Shown here piece after piece: positions 1-10,699 of a DNA stretch of 64,000 nt. Both the position numbers and the translations under genes were made by a program. Numbering within the stretch: the stretch's first letter is position 1; each line of letters starts with the position of its first letter. The stretch is from Quercus robur (lineage: Eukaryota; Streptophyta; Magnoliopsida; Fagales; Fagaceae), in the NCBI RefSeq assembly GCF_932294415.1, contig NC_065538.1, positions 21,731,759 through 21,795,758 of the forward strand, written 5' to 3'. The notes under the pieces were generated by a model, which saw only the letters and a list, made by a program, of their open reading frames with translations, did no database searches and was not told the DNA's origin.

Positions 1-62
1 CCCATGCGTGGACTGGAGGGGAATCTATTAAAATCCAGCACTGAACCAAAATAGTAATTATC

Positions 63-95
<33 letters not shown>

Positions 96-538
96 GGAGC
101 AGAATAATTATCTCAATTAATATAAGGTCTACATGTATGCATATGCCAAATACATTTCCCCTCCACTCCACATCCGGGTGTGTACAGTATGGTCAAATTT
201 TCGCCTATTTTTGCATCGAATTGATGGCATTGCTACTTCATTCCATTACCCAATTTTCTTAGCAAAATAATATTTTATTTTCTGATTAAGCATTCAATTC
301 AAGTCTCCTCGTTACCTTGCACTTGTAAGTGTTTCAAGTTATTTTAGTTATTTCAAGCTTGCATTTAAAAACATTTCAAGTAATATTTAGACATATTTTT
401 GCATTTAAAGTTATTTCTTCATTTAAATTTCAGTTATATATATTTTCAATTTATCCTCTTATTCTGATATTTTACTAATAAAACTTTAAATTATGTGTAA
501 TTGTAGTACTTAATAGCCCCTTTCATCTTTTTTTTTTT
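1..538. other. AT-rich spacer without a gene
   Basis: No coding signal is visible. The stretch contains a 29-base poly-T run (67-95) and general AT-rich sequence, and ends in a T run followed by a G run of about 16 bases that begins the next element. Confidence 0.7.
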
Positions 539-770
539 GGGGGGGGGGGGGGGGTAAATTCCATTAATATATCGTGAGGTTTGGGCTAATATACCAACTA
601 GGTCCAAGAATTTTTAAAACTAACTAATTTGGTCCTTAAAGCCAACTTAATACTTAAACGGTTGATAAAAAATAACTAATTGTTTTGGGACTAAATTGTT
701 TAGTTTTGAAAAGTCTTGGACCTAGTTGGCATTAACCCAAACCTCAAGGTTTGTTAGTAGAATTTACCCC
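539..770. mobile_element. Short inverted-repeat (MITE-like) element
   Basis: The left arm starts with a G run followed by TAAATTCCATTAATAT. The right arm ends in a sequence whose reverse complement reads GGGGTAAATTCTACTAAC. The arms pair imperfectly for roughly 55 bases and share GAGGTTTGGG and CCAACTAGGTCC. T runs flank both sides, so a T-rich target duplication is possible but cannot be distinguished from slippage. There is no coding capacity, which fits a non-autonomous DNA transposon. The family is not identified. Confidence 0.6.
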
Positions 771-1480
771 TTTTTTTTAAAATGCTTAAATTACAATTTA
801 CATCGTTAATATTTGGGGTCATTTTGATTTTGTCCACTAAAATTTAAATTTTGATTATGAACTCTTAACGTTATGCAGTATTTTGATTTGATTTCTTACA
901 TGCATGTCTGATGCTAATGTGTCTTTTAATGACCTCAACTCAAAATGACATAGTTTTAATTAAAATGTGTCACTTTGAATTCTTTTGAGCCGCATCAGAA
1001 TCTTTTAAAATAATCCTTTTTTTTTTTATTATTACTCCTTGCCTATTTTATTTCTTTTTCATTTTCTATTATGATATTTTCCAATAATATTAATACCACA
1101 CACAAACACACATCCTATGCCAAAACTGTCCTACGTGCCTCTGACTATGATCAATTATGTCACTATCACGTATACACCATCATTTGGTCAAACTTTTACT
1201 CAAGGAAGTTTTTCTGCTCGTGATATTAACACAAAAATGGGAAATTTTATTCAAAATTATTAAAAGTTGGCATATGTTAATTCCTACGTACCACTCTGCA
1301 GCTGCCACTTCAACTAATCCAATTACGTCGATCCTTTGGCACGTCCACTATCACTTAGGCCAATTTCAGACTCAGATTACATATATTATATTCACTGCAA
1401 CTGATTTGGAGGCACTCTTCAACTAGGTTTCGTCTCACCATAATATCCATTTTTGTGTACGCTTTTGACCACATCAGGCA
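771..1480. other. Spacer, possibly decayed 5' part of the copia fragment
   Basis: No supported gene. An 89-codon open frame at 1157-1426 has no recognisable domain. Its position just upstream of protease/integrase remnants allows that it is decayed gag, but I see no zinc knuckle. Confidence 0.4.
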
Positions 1481-2137
1481 ATTCTCCGTGGCTCAAGCTA
1501 TAGTCATGTGACTTTTATTAATCCATCTCTTTCTTTTTCTCGTAAATTCGTCGCCTCTCATATTCTTCATGTTCACATTGCTAATGGGTCTACTACGACT
1601 ATTACTCATTCTGAATGTACCACTGCACAAATGACTTTTCCTTAAACTTCATGACCCCACTATGGGAGGCTCTGGATATTTTGTAATTTTCGCAGATGAT
1701 TATTCTCGTTATTCTTAGCTTTATATATCATTAAACATAGATTTGATGTGATTGATATTTATCTTAATTTTATAAAAAGGATTGCTATTCAGTTTTCCAA
1801 AACAATTAAAATCTTGAATTTTAAGAATGCCATGGAATATGAACAACTTGATTTCATCGGTCTCTTAAATGGTCATCACTGTTTTTGTCCTACATCCCAG
1901 TAAAATGCTCGAGACGAACGCAAATATCGACTTAATTATATTCGTGCTCTACTCATCTCAACCTATTTTCTTGAATCATTATGGGGAGCAGCTTCCCTAA
2001 CTGAAGTCTATACCGAAAATTGACAAATTGTATTATTTTCTTTGTCTTGACATCAAGTCTCATTATGGACAATTGTATGCTATAGTGCATGTCTCATTCT
2101 TCTTCAACCTCATGAACACACCAAACTCGAGTCTTAC
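1481..2137 (+). pseudogene. Degenerate Ty1/copia polyprotein, part 1 (protease to integrase)
   Basis: Conceptual translation across several frameshifts and stops gives copia-like blocks in the right order. First comes a protease-type segment with HIANGSTTTITH near 1575-1620. Next is an integrase segment with GYFVIFADDYSRYS near 1675-1715. Then follow a stretch matching the DNA-binding and catalytic part of copia integrase near 1810-2000, and a segment ending in HEHTKLES at about 2112-2135. The frame is broken repeatedly, so this is a dead relic. The match breaks off exactly where the LINE begins and resumes after it, which makes it the older insertion. Confidence 0.65.
2123..2137. repeat. Target-site duplication, left copy (15 bp)
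   Basis: AAACTCGAGTCTTAC here is repeated exactly at 5545-5559. The pair brackets the minus-strand LINE and interrupts the copia reading frame, as expected for target-primed reverse transcription. Confidence 0.9.
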
Positions 2138-2173
2138 ATTTTTTTGATGAAAAGGAAATTCAGTTAAAACAAA

Positions 2174-2698
2174 CTAAGGAGCAACAATAGGTTCAGGACA
2201 AAACCTGTTAGAGTACATGCCACTAAAGTCATTCTCAAAAACTAAACTAATGTCCACAGGCGGACTTTCAAAGGAAGTAAAAACTAAATCTTGATTGGTG
2301 CTCATCCTAGCCAGACTGTCCACGCAACAATTAGTTTGCTGGAAGCAGTGCTTAAATTGGATCTGATGAAAGCGGGACGCCTGCAGCCTGCAATCATCCA
2401 AAATAGGGGAAATGACATTATTCACATACTCAGAGTTACCTAAAGCATCTACAATGGATTTAGTGTCTAGTTCAACAATCAAAGAGAATATATTCAAATT
2501 GTAGCACATTAACAACCCATCCCTCAGCCCCCACAACTCAGCCACAAAGCTAGTTGTTAACCCAATTTGCCTAGCGAAGCCCCTCACCCATCTACCATTC
2601 TCATCTCGAACTACACCACCACAACCAGCTATCTCTGGGTTTCCAGCAGATGAACCATCTGTGTTGAGATTCATCCACCCTCCAGGAGGTCGCTCCAA
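2174..2698 (-). pseudogene. LINE RNase H domain (RVT_3 type)
   Basis: A 174-codon open frame beginning near WMNLNTDGSSAGNPEIAGCG. It has the plant LINE RNase H pattern: an N-terminal NTDGS carrying the first catalytic Asp, GGVVRDENGRWV, AELWGLRDGL with the catalytic Glu, ELDTKSIVDAL with an Asp, and VDSLARMS near the end. The domain is nearly intact. It overlaps the zf-RVT frame by a few codons in a different frame, so a frameshift separates them. Confidence 0.85.
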
Positions 2699-3425
2699 CG
2701 GATTCTCTTAACTCTCTTACATATCAGCATTCTTGGGGAGGAAAAGCAGTAAATGTACTCCGTCGCTTGGTTTACTATCTCAGCTACCAATTTTGGATTC
2801 TGGGTTTTCCTTTTAAACACAACTTGATTCCTATCCTTCCATATCAACCAGACTGTAAAAGAGAATAAAATTCTCCACAAAATCTTTGCAAGATTGGCAC
2901 TCCCATTCTGTCTTCCATTGAAATTCAACCATTCTTGGAGATTGCTATCCCAAAACACTGTGTTAGATGATCTGACCCCTAAACAAGACCAAACAGATTT
3001 TACTCCACGACAGTCCCAAAGGGCGTGAAGAATGGTTTCTGGCTCACCTTGGCAAATGGGGCAATCCTCCTCCTCTACAATACCTCTTCTCACAAGGCAA
3101 GCCATAACTCCGATGCTACTGTGAGTGCACATCCACAAAAACGTTTTAATACGAGCAAAGTATCAGCTTTCCATATCCAGTTCGCATCAAAAGAAGTATT
3201 GGAGTCAGGACCCAAAAAGAACTTGTAAGCACTCTTTAAGTCAAAAGTCCCGTGAGAAGAGCCAACCCAAGCTAATTTGTCGCTTCCTCTGCTAGTAAAA
3301 GCAATCGGCGTGGCCTGAATTAGCATTTTAATTTCTACTGGGAGATCAAAGGATAGTTTATCCCAATCCCAATCATAATCTAGAATAATGTCCTTTATCT
3401 CAAGTTGGCTGGCTTCTTGCAACAA
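2671..3425 (-). pseudogene. LINE zf-RVT region, frame-broken
   Basis: Two open frames cover this part. The upstream one (3090-3425) reads DKLAWVGSSHGTFDLKSAYKFF, the segment that precedes the zinc-binding domain in plant LINE ORF2. The next (2671-3138) contains RRGIVEEEDCPICQGEPE, then HALWDC, which gives the Cys/His signature of zf-RVT. The switch of frame around 3090-3138 marks a frameshift. Confidence 0.8.
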
Positions 3426-3752
3426 AGGTCCCCGAATAAGCTACCTAAGAGGCCCTTTGCTCATCCAGCTACTATCCCAAACATTCAAATTACTATCTCT
3501 GCCTACCAGCCACCTACTACCTTTATTGAATGTTTCCATCCCTCTTTTCATTGCTGCCCAAGTTGAAGAACACGGAAGATTATTGGCATTATGGGTACAG
3601 TATTTTCTAAGTTAAAATTTGGGCCCACGGAGTCTCTTTTTCGTATGAAATCTCCAATTAAGCTTGGTTAGAAGGGCTATGTTTCTTCCCCTCGATGATT
3701 GTAGCCCGAGCCCCCCTTCCTCCTTCGGTCTAGTCATCTTCTACCAACCAAC

Positions 3753-4260
3753 CTAATGCACTTTGTTGGTTGATTCCATGGAACCCCATAAAAAATTCCT
3801 ATTAACCCAATCTATCCCATCCAAGATTCTGACAGGTAGGTGAGTGCATTGCATGACATAAGAAGGAATTGTAGCTGAAGAGGCTTGAATCAGCACTGTA
3901 CACCCCGCCAATGATAGCATGTTTGCTTTCCATACCAATAATTTCTGTTTCACTCTATCCAGAATGAAATTATAATCCTGGGAAGAAATTCCCGATTGTT
4001 TCATTGGAATGCCAAGGTATTTTCCAAGGAAAGGGGTAGAAGAAAATCCAAGGATGTCACTTAAAGACTCCCTAGTATCCCTATCCACATTAGGCAAAAA
4101 ATAGACTTTGGATTTTGATTCACTTACTGATTGTCCCGTCATGTTGCAAAATGTATCTAACACATCAGTAATGGCAGAGCAATTCACATAGTCAGCCTTG
4201 GCAAAAAACACAAGGTCGTTCGCAAATAGCAAGTGGGAGAACGTAGAGTCGTTTTGAGAA
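3753..4260 (-). pseudogene. LINE reverse transcriptase, C-terminal half, altered FADD box
   Basis: The frame contains HLLFANDLVFFAKAD followed by GQSVSESKSKVYF, LGKYLGIPM and WKANMLSLAGCTVLIQ, the ordered blocks of plant LINE RT palm and thumb. The catalytic FADD is FAND here: the first aspartate codon reads AAC (plus-strand positions 4218-4220). Upstream (4260-4500) the frame is interrupted by stops but still shows a remnant of the RGIRQGDSL-type block. Confidence 0.85.
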
Positions 4261-4508
4261 GCTTTAACTGGCTGCCATAATTTTTTACTACATTTCTCCT
4301 CAATAAGCTAGCCAAGGAAGTCCATGCATAGAATGAATAGGTAAGGGAAAAGAGAGTCCCCTTGCCTTATTCCCCTTGTTGGATAAATTGGATCCAAAGC
4401 TTCTTCGTTAAACAAGATTGATGTAGACACCGAAGTTACACAACTCATTATCAGATCAATAAGGTCTTCTGGCATGTTTACTTTAATGAGCGTCTCCCTT
4501 ATAAAACT

Positions 4509-5154
4509 TCATTCTAACTTATCATACGCCTTCTCCAAATCTATTTTAAGCACCATGTATCCAACCTCCCCCTTTTTCTTTCCTGTGGCATTATCAATAC
4601 CCTTTCTTCCCGGTACAAAAGACATTTGTAGTTGTGAGATGAGCTTCTCCAGGAGAGGTCTCAGTCTGGCCACAATAATCTTCGTGACTACTTTATAAAT
4701 TGTATTACATAAGCTAATAGGTCTGAAGTTGCCCAAAGTTTTTGGGCCTTGAATCTTTGGTATAAGGACTATGTAGGTTTTGTTCGAAAATCTTTTTAAC
4801 TTCATCAACCACTGATTTTCCCACTGTAGGCCAAAATCTTTGAAAGAAACCCGCGTGGAGACCATCCGACCCTGGAGCTTTAAAAGTTGTAAGGGACCAC
4901 AACGCTGCTTTAACCTCCTCCTCTGTAACACCACTACTAATGCTAACCTTTTTCTCTTCCGAAAGTCTAGGCTGCCATTGAGAACAAATACAAGGTGCTC
5001 GAGAAGCTGTGGAAAGAGATGTCATATAAATCTCCTCGAAGCCCCTCTGAATAAACTCCTTGATTTGACTTTCCTCACTCATCCACTCACCCTGAATCAT
5101 CCAATTAACTCTAGATTTCAAAGCCCAAAGTTCCTCCTCTTGGCTAAGAATCAT
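4509..5154 (-). pseudogene. LINE reverse transcriptase, N-terminal half, frameshifted
   Basis: The upstream frame (4714-5154) reads APGSDGLHAGFFQRFW and then VVDEVKKIF. The downstream frame (4509-4934) reads LIPKIQGPKTLGNFRPISL, the fingers block FRPISL, then SFVPGRKGIDNA and KIDLEKAYDKLE, which carries the motif A aspartate. The switch near 4765-4785 is a frameshift. The stretch between the IDNA and KIDL blocks looks shorter than usual. Confidence 0.85.
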
Positions 5155-5358
5155 ATCAAGTTCCTTCAGTAGCTTGTTTTCAAGATTAAGGAGGAAACTT
5201 GAAGGCTTGATAGATATAGCTCGCTAAATACCATTCAATCTTGCCATAAGATTCTTCTTTCTTGTAAAAATATTTCCAAATTGAGGCTTGTTCCAAACTA
5301 CAGCTTCCTTCGTAAATCTTTCAATGGCATCCTTGAGCCTCAGCATCTTCCTCCACGC

Positions 5359-5544
5359 CTAAGAAATAATTTTTGAAAAGGAGGAATCTAGCAACCAACA
5401 AGTTTGGAATTTAAAAGGTTTCCCTTTCGTACTAAGAACTCTTGGCTGCATCTCCATCAAAACAAGGCGGTGATCCAAATGACTCCTAGTGAGGTGCACA
5501 ACTTTAGCATCCGGATATAACAAACACCAACTTGGATTAACAAA
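5359..5544 (-). pseudogene. LINE endonuclease domain, C-terminal remnant
   Basis: The peptide reads FFVNPSWCLLYPDAKVVHLT, then RSHLDHRLVLME. This matches the end of an apurinic-endonuclease-like domain, where plant LINEs normally have an SDH motif. Here it is LDH. The open frame runs past 5544 into copia sequence only by chance. The remainder of the endonuclease and all of ORF1 are absent. Confidence 0.75.
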
Positions 5545-5559
5545 AAACTCGAGTCTTAC
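5545..5559. repeat. Target-site duplication, right copy (15 bp)
   Basis: Exact copy of 2123-2137. It marks the 5' boundary of the truncated minus-strand LINE. Confidence 0.9.
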
Positions 5560-5830
5560 TCTCGCTAATGTTATGTCCATTTTTTCTCACATGGGACTTA
5601 CTATAGAACAAAGCAATGAATTGAGCTTTAGAAAGCCGTTTCACATTAGTGCATCCATTTTCTTGCTTGATAGCACTTTAGAAACATTGTAAGGTGTTTA
5701 GGCTTTACTATTCACATAGAAATGGATTTTCAGCTTACTCTACGTATTTCAAAACATATAATCTTTTGAAAAACACACCATTCTCTTTCTCATCTCCAAA
5801 ATTTGTCATCTTGAGTTTTAGGGGATGATA
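5560..5830 (+). pseudogene. Degenerate Ty1/copia polyprotein, part 2
   Basis: Continues the copia relic split by the LINE. Translation in shifting frames gives LRISKHIIF near 5740-5766 and a PFSFSS-like segment near 5780. This resembles the copia region after the integrase core, where the usual pattern is VSRHVxFFE followed by an aromatic and Ser/Pro-rich stretch. It is short and broken, and is identified mainly by context. Confidence 0.5.
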
Positions 5831-6111
5831 GACTGATAAGGTGACAAGCCTCTAATTGAATTCCTAAACTTATAAACTAAGTTATTTACCTTTACTAACA
5901 AGACAAACAAAGTAATAGGGCTAATCTATCTAGGGCTACTTTTCCTATAAATATGTTGTGCTAGTACAATTTTACGTTAGAACATCAATTCAATCTTCCT
6001 TTCTTTAATTTTAAAGTAACGACATATCTTACTTATGGACATAACATTTTTCTTTCTAGTTTTATATGAGCTTTTGGAAAAATGAAAATCAAAGAAGTAG
6101 GTTATAAATTT

Positions 6112-6215
6112 TTTTTTTTTTAAAAAAAATTGCATCAAAGGGGTCGTAACCCGCAACTCATAAGCCTTGTGTTGCCACAAAAGTGCAATTTGTTGGGTAC
6201 ACAGTTGTTACAATA
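6112..6215. repeat. Dispersed repeat, copy 1 (related to 13765-13860)
   Basis: The block from the A/T runs through CAACTCATAAGCCTTGTG and GTGCAATTTGTTGGGTACAC recurs at 13765-13860 in the same orientation with several differences. There is no coding sense. The surrounding 5831-6480 holds no gene that I can see. Confidence 0.6.
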
Positions 6216-6499
6216 TTTGATTTATTGAAAAAGAAAATACAAATAACTTAAAAACAAATATTTTATTAATACCAAATACCAAATAAATGCTAATTTGAAA
6301 TTTCAGAAAGAATAAATTGATTTAGGCTTTGGCCCCTAAATTGAAATCCTTGCTCCTTCTTCAGTCATGACTGATGTGGAGACAAATTATCAACATCGCT
6401 CAGTACTTTACCGCAATTGTTACAAAATAAAGGCATATATAGTATCGTTGAAAGTGCAACCAGTTGGTGGAGTAGGGGGTTGAGGCCTTGGAGGATATG

Positions 6500-6586
6500 C
6501 CATAACCAGCTTTTCAGGGCTCAACAACGTCAGTTTAGGGTTTGCCATAACCAGCTTTTCAGGGCTCAATAACGTTGGTTTGGGTT
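6500..6586. repeat. Two-copy 44-bp tandem repeat
   Basis: GCCATAACCAGCTTTTCAGG occurs at 6500 and again at 6544, with the following bases conserved, giving a 44-bp direct duplication. Confidence 0.85.
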
Positions 6587-6626
6587 CGAACTCAAACATT
6601 TACAATAGTTTAATACATAACATGTA

Positions 6627-7091
6627 AGAGAAAATGGGCAAATGCCCATTTCAAAAAAAAAAAAAATCCAGCATTTTGCCCCATTTCCCAAACTAATTAG
6701 AGAAATGTCTATCTTTTGAAACTCAATTTTCTCAAAATCAAGTTATAAAAAAATAAAAATCGGAAGCCCTATAGTGTCATTTTAAAGAGCTTATAGTGAC
6801 GTTTTAAGGACCTATAGTAGCGTTTTGTAACTCGACCTCCATGAAGTCAAGTTACATGCAATTTTTTTTCTTTTTTTTTACCTATAACTCGAGTTCAAAG
6901 AGTTCGAGTTACAAAACGCCACTATAGGTCTTTAAAACATCACTATAGGCTCCTTAAAAACACCACTATAGGGCTAAACTCGATTTTGAGAAAATTGAGT
7001 TTCAAAAAAGAGGTATTTCTCTAATTAGTTTGGGAAATGGGGCAAAATACTGGATTGTTTTTTTAAAAAGGGCAAAGGCCAATTTTTTCCC
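6627..7091. mobile_element. Long palindromic MITE-like element
   Basis: About 465 bp forming a near-complete palindrome. The left arm contains ATTTTGCCCCATTTCCCAAA and the right arm contains its complement. The inner arms share the ACGCCACTATAGG family of motifs. The centre lies near 6860-6880. Flanks are AACATGTA on the left (6619-6626) and AACATATA on the right (7092-7099), a plausible 8-bp target duplication with one mismatch. No protein is encoded. The superfamily is uncertain; Mutator-like and hAT-like are both possible. Confidence 0.75.
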
Positions 7092-7310
7092 AACATATAT
7101 AATGGAAGAAGCAAGAGGATTCTCAATTAGTTCTTCTAACACAATAGGATAAAGGAAAAGATCTTGAATTTAAATAAATTAGCTAAATAAGGATATAACA
7201 AAAATGTTCAAACTTAAAAAACAATAAATAAAAACAAAAGCTATTGTTTTAGCTGGAAGCTGCTTTGGATTATTATGGGAAGACATGTTCAATTGAGAAA
7301 GGCAAAAAGA

Positions 7311-7377
7311 GAAGCAAGCAGAGAGAGTTAGGGTTATAATAAGAGAGAGGCAAGCAGAGAGAGTTAGGGTTATAACA
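7311..7377. repeat. Two-copy 36-bp tandem repeat
   Basis: CAAGCAGAGAGAGTTAGGGT occurs at 7315 and 7351. This is a 36-bp direct duplication in a purine-rich context. Confidence 0.85.
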
Positions 7378-7683
7378 AGGTATTTTTGGGACGTGACCTA
7401 GTTTGGGGCACTAGGTTTTATAGCTCTATTTTTTGATAACTTAGCTGTTAATTTTCTAAAACAATAAAATAAAGATAAAGACAAGACATAATTACTTTCA
7501 GAAATGCTGCCAAGATCTTACAATATCATCAAAACCAATTACTTGCATGCGATAATTAATAATAGATTATGCATGCCTGATGTATTGATTTAACTACGTA
7601 ATAATGCGATTACAAGTTCTGTCTTTTTTATCTCTGCCTCTCCCCTTCCCGGTAACTGAAAAACTCATTCATGCAAAACAAAT

Positions 7684-7778
7684 TAATAATAATAATAATT
7701 ATTATTATTATTATTACCAAAAAAGTTATACATACCGGGATATTAAAAAGTCTTTGATAATAACTCTAATACATAATT

Positions 7779-7806
<28 letters not shown>
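7684..7806. repeat. AAT/ATT and TA microsatellites
   Basis: An AAT run turns directly into an ATT run at about 7684-7717, making a palindromic trinucleotide tract. A TA tract follows at about 7779-7804. A short open frame across them is an artefact of the repeats. Confidence 0.85.
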
Positions 7807-7811
<5 letters not shown>

Positions 7812-8192
7812 TATAAAACTAAAGTCTTTGACTATTTTTGAGTCTGTCATATAAGCTTTAGAACTCTCACAAATTTACCCATCACCATTATTTTCTTTTT
7901 AACTTTTTAAAGTTCTAATTTTATAATTCAACCCTTTGAATTCTTAATAATAGTATCAAACTCCCACCGCACTCCGACTCACACGATCAGATTCAAACTC
8001 CTTTTGATCCGATTCAACTCAGCCAAAGTCACCCAAACTAGTTAAGCAAATAATTGAAGAACGAAACATGTGGAAAGATTCTTTAAGTACTAGAGTTTAG
8101 AAAACTTTCACGCTAATATTATAATGTTCAAGTAATGTAATTCGAATTTGGTAGAGCTAAAATTAGTAAACTACTCAAATTTAATTTAAATG

Positions 8193-8541
8193 TTATTGGT
8201 ATTGATCAAGATATGTAATATCATAGAGAAGAACAAGATTAGTACTAGATTGGGATTTCTCTCGTGTGTATGAGTGTATATATACATATACACACACAAT
8301 AAACATAGAGTATTAAAAACAGTGGTTATCTCAAGTAGATGTACCCTCTTTATGCCATGGTAATAGTCCTTTTATCTCTTTAGCCTTTATTATTTCAAAC
8401 TAACAAATGCTCTAAGAAAATTGATTTAGAAAGTATTTTTAAAAACTTTTTAACAGACTGCTTAATCTATGTGTTATTATTATTGGTCAAGATATGTAAT
8501 ATCATTGAGAACAAGATTAGTACCGGATGGGAATTTCTCGT

Positions 8542-8584
<43 letters not shown>

Positions 8585-8858
8585 AAAGTTAATAGATGCT
8601 CTAAAGGAATTAATTTATGAAATATTTTTAAAATCTTTTTATGAAAAAAATTGATTTTTTTAATAATTTTTTATATTTTTTATAAAAATAATATTAAAAT
8701 TTTCTCAATATTGTCCATTAACAAATGCTTTAAATAAACTCGTTAACCAAACCCTATATATAGAGTATTTGAAACAATGGTTATCTCAGGTAGATGTACC
8801 CTCTCTATGCCACGTTAATAGTCCTTTACTCCTTTTAGCTTTTTAGACTTTATTAATT
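8193..8858. repeat. Imperfect tandem segment duplication split by a short element
   Basis: Copy 1 (8193-8395) and copy 2 (8475-8545 plus 8762-8858) share GGTCAAGATATGTAATATCA-type sequence at one end and GGTTATCTCAGGTAGATGTA-type sequence at the other. In copy 2 the halves are separated by a TA tract (8548-8578) and a 180-bp AT-rich insert (8578-8760). Confidence 0.75.
8578..8760 (-). mobile_element. Short AT-rich dispersed element, copy A
   Basis: The reverse complement starts GGGTTTGGTTAAC and ends in GAGCATCTATTAAC. The same layout appears on the plus strand at 30046-30235, and a partial copy lies at 8398-8455. The shared ends and interior, with no coding capacity, suggest a MITE-like family of about 185 bp. 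Confidence 0.6.
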
Positions 8859-8859
8859 A

Positions 8860-9850
8860 TTATCAAGCTTTCAAGTGGCTTCTATTGACAAAAACTTTAA
8901 AGGATTAAAAGCCAAATTCAATTTTTATTGAAAGCATTTTAATTATTTAACATAAGATTTTGTTTTAATGAAATTGGTCCCGTTAGATGTGCTTTTATAT
9001 ATAACCTACCCCACACACACACAGAGAGTTATATCTAATATAATTTTAAATAATATTACACCATCAATTAAGTTTTTTTTAGATTAATATTTTAAAAATC
9101 TTACCTTTAGATTATATGTTCCTTATGTTCTTAACACTTTTACCAAGTTTTGTGTCAACCAGATATTGGTTACAATTCGATCTAGAAACTCATCTTTTAT
9201 GCACAATTTTAAGTATAAAAGCTTGATGTTTAAACATTTGAACAATAATAAAATTATTGATCTCAAATCATTTTGAAAAATTGCAAGAATGTAGAGTACA
9301 ATAAGAGAGTCTAAATACAATGTTAGATTTGTTAAAATTTGGGTCAATAAAAAAATATTGAGTGGTAAAACATAACATAAAATTACACTAGCTGCAATTT
9401 GAATCAACTATATATAGGATCATTTATGTTGAGTACTGGCATATTCATATTCAAAAATTATTTTTTCAATGTAATTGAGTTGTAATATTTTAGTGTACAG
9501 ATAATGTTTAAAGCCCTAAACTAAAGACATAAAAGAAGCAACTCAAGAAACTACTCAGAATGAAGAAGTACTACTGTTTTGATTGCATCTCAGTGAATCA
9601 ATTGCATCTAGTTGACCGATCAAGTTTCATGATTTTGAAAATATTAATTCAATAAAAAGCTATTATGTAATACAATATTGTTTAAATTTACACTATGTGT
9701 TACTTGATCTTTTCCCTTAAAAAATTAATAAACTTGTGCAATAAGATGCAGTTTGGGGTGAAGTGTGGCATTTAGGTTTGAATTCAATGAGCTGGAAAGG
9801 ATGTCAATTTTTTTTCTTAATTATTATTTTTTCTTTAATTCTACGAAAAG
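8860..9850. other. AT-rich spacer without a gene
   Basis: No convincing coding region. A 94-codon minus-strand frame at 9123-9407 is hydrophobic, low in complexity and has no recognisable motif. Confidence 0.6.

Positions 9851-9852
<2 letters not shown>

Positions 9853-9922
<70 letters not shown>
9853..9922. repeat. Long CT/TC dinucleotide microsatellite
   Basis: About 35 uninterrupted CT units. This is one of the longest pure microsatellites in the window and is likely to vary in length between individuals. Confidence 0.95.
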
Positions 9923-9926
<4 letters not shown>

Positions 9927-10189
9927 GCTTTTTCTATTTTAGTTCTCAAACATTGACACTCAAACCTTAGTTATTTTTGCAACTGAAATCACAAATTTCT
10001 TCATTCCCCATTTTGTTTGCCTTCATAAATTTAGAGGTTAGGGTTTTTATTTTCCATATTTTATATAGGTGTGTCTTTGGTCTGTGACATTGATGATTTT
10101 AACTGAGGTTGAGCCTTTGTAATGTGTATTTAGTTGTTTTATAAAATAATTTTGTGTATCGGCTGTTTTTCAGAATTTCTTTATTCCCC

Positions 10190-10690
10190 CTCTCAAAGTA
10201 CATGGCCCAAACAATGTAACTGCATGCACCAATTGGCCCAAGCGAACATCTTGATCCATGTACCTACGCAGTGTGACGCATAAAGGAAGTTAAGGCCCAC
10301 ACTAAGGAAATTAAGGCCGACTCCATTAAGAAGATGTAGAAATAGGCAAAAAGTCGATCGCACTACATTGTATACACCCCTTTTATGCAAGGAAATGTAC
10401 CTTTTGCATTTAGCATATGCATACTGTAGGGGGGCAGTTTTGGGGCTCCAGTCCCACTGGGAGAAAGATGAGGGGTTCCAGAGGTGAATACACCTGAACC
10501 ATATATGAACACCTTAACAAAACCACCGCCGGATAAACACGACTTAGCCTTTCGATCCCACTCTCTACAAATGGTATTGTATGGGCCCATTCATGTGCGA
10601 ACCCAACTCTACAACGGTTTGTCGCAAAACGTGTCCCTACACATACATTATCACTCGTACAAAATAAAGAGCACATATTTGCCTAATTCA
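10190..10690. other. Locally GC-richer segment with overlapping short frames, unassigned
   Basis: Less AT-rich than its surroundings. Several overlapping short open frames exist on both strands (for example 10410-10676 on the minus strand), but none shows a domain, and their overlap in different frames argues against coding. It could be part of an old LTR or another repeat. I cannot assign it. Confidence 0.35.
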
Positions 10691-10699
10691 TGAGATAAT

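Larger units (their letters stand above)
2138..5544 (-). mobile_element. 5'-truncated L1-type LINE inserted in the copia relic
   Basis: On the minus strand this holds, in order, the end of an endonuclease domain, a reverse transcriptase, a zf-RVT zinc-binding region and an RNase H domain. That is the ORF2 layout of plant L1-type LINEs. The 3' tail is the short A-rich end at 2138-2147 (T-rich on the plus strand). The 5' end stops inside the endonuclease, so ORF1 and most of the endonuclease are missing, as is usual for LINE insertions that terminated early. A 15-bp duplication flanks it. Frameshifts and an altered catalytic motif show it is inactive. Confidence 0.92.

Noticed and set aside
7604..9956. 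Short frames over microsatellites (7604-7816, 9765-9956)
   Set aside because: Their peptides are Tyr/Ile or Ser/Leu runs produced by TA, ATT and CT repeats.
10193..10693. Overlapping open frames on both strands
   Set aside because: Four frames overlap without a conserved domain, so coding cannot be argued for any one.
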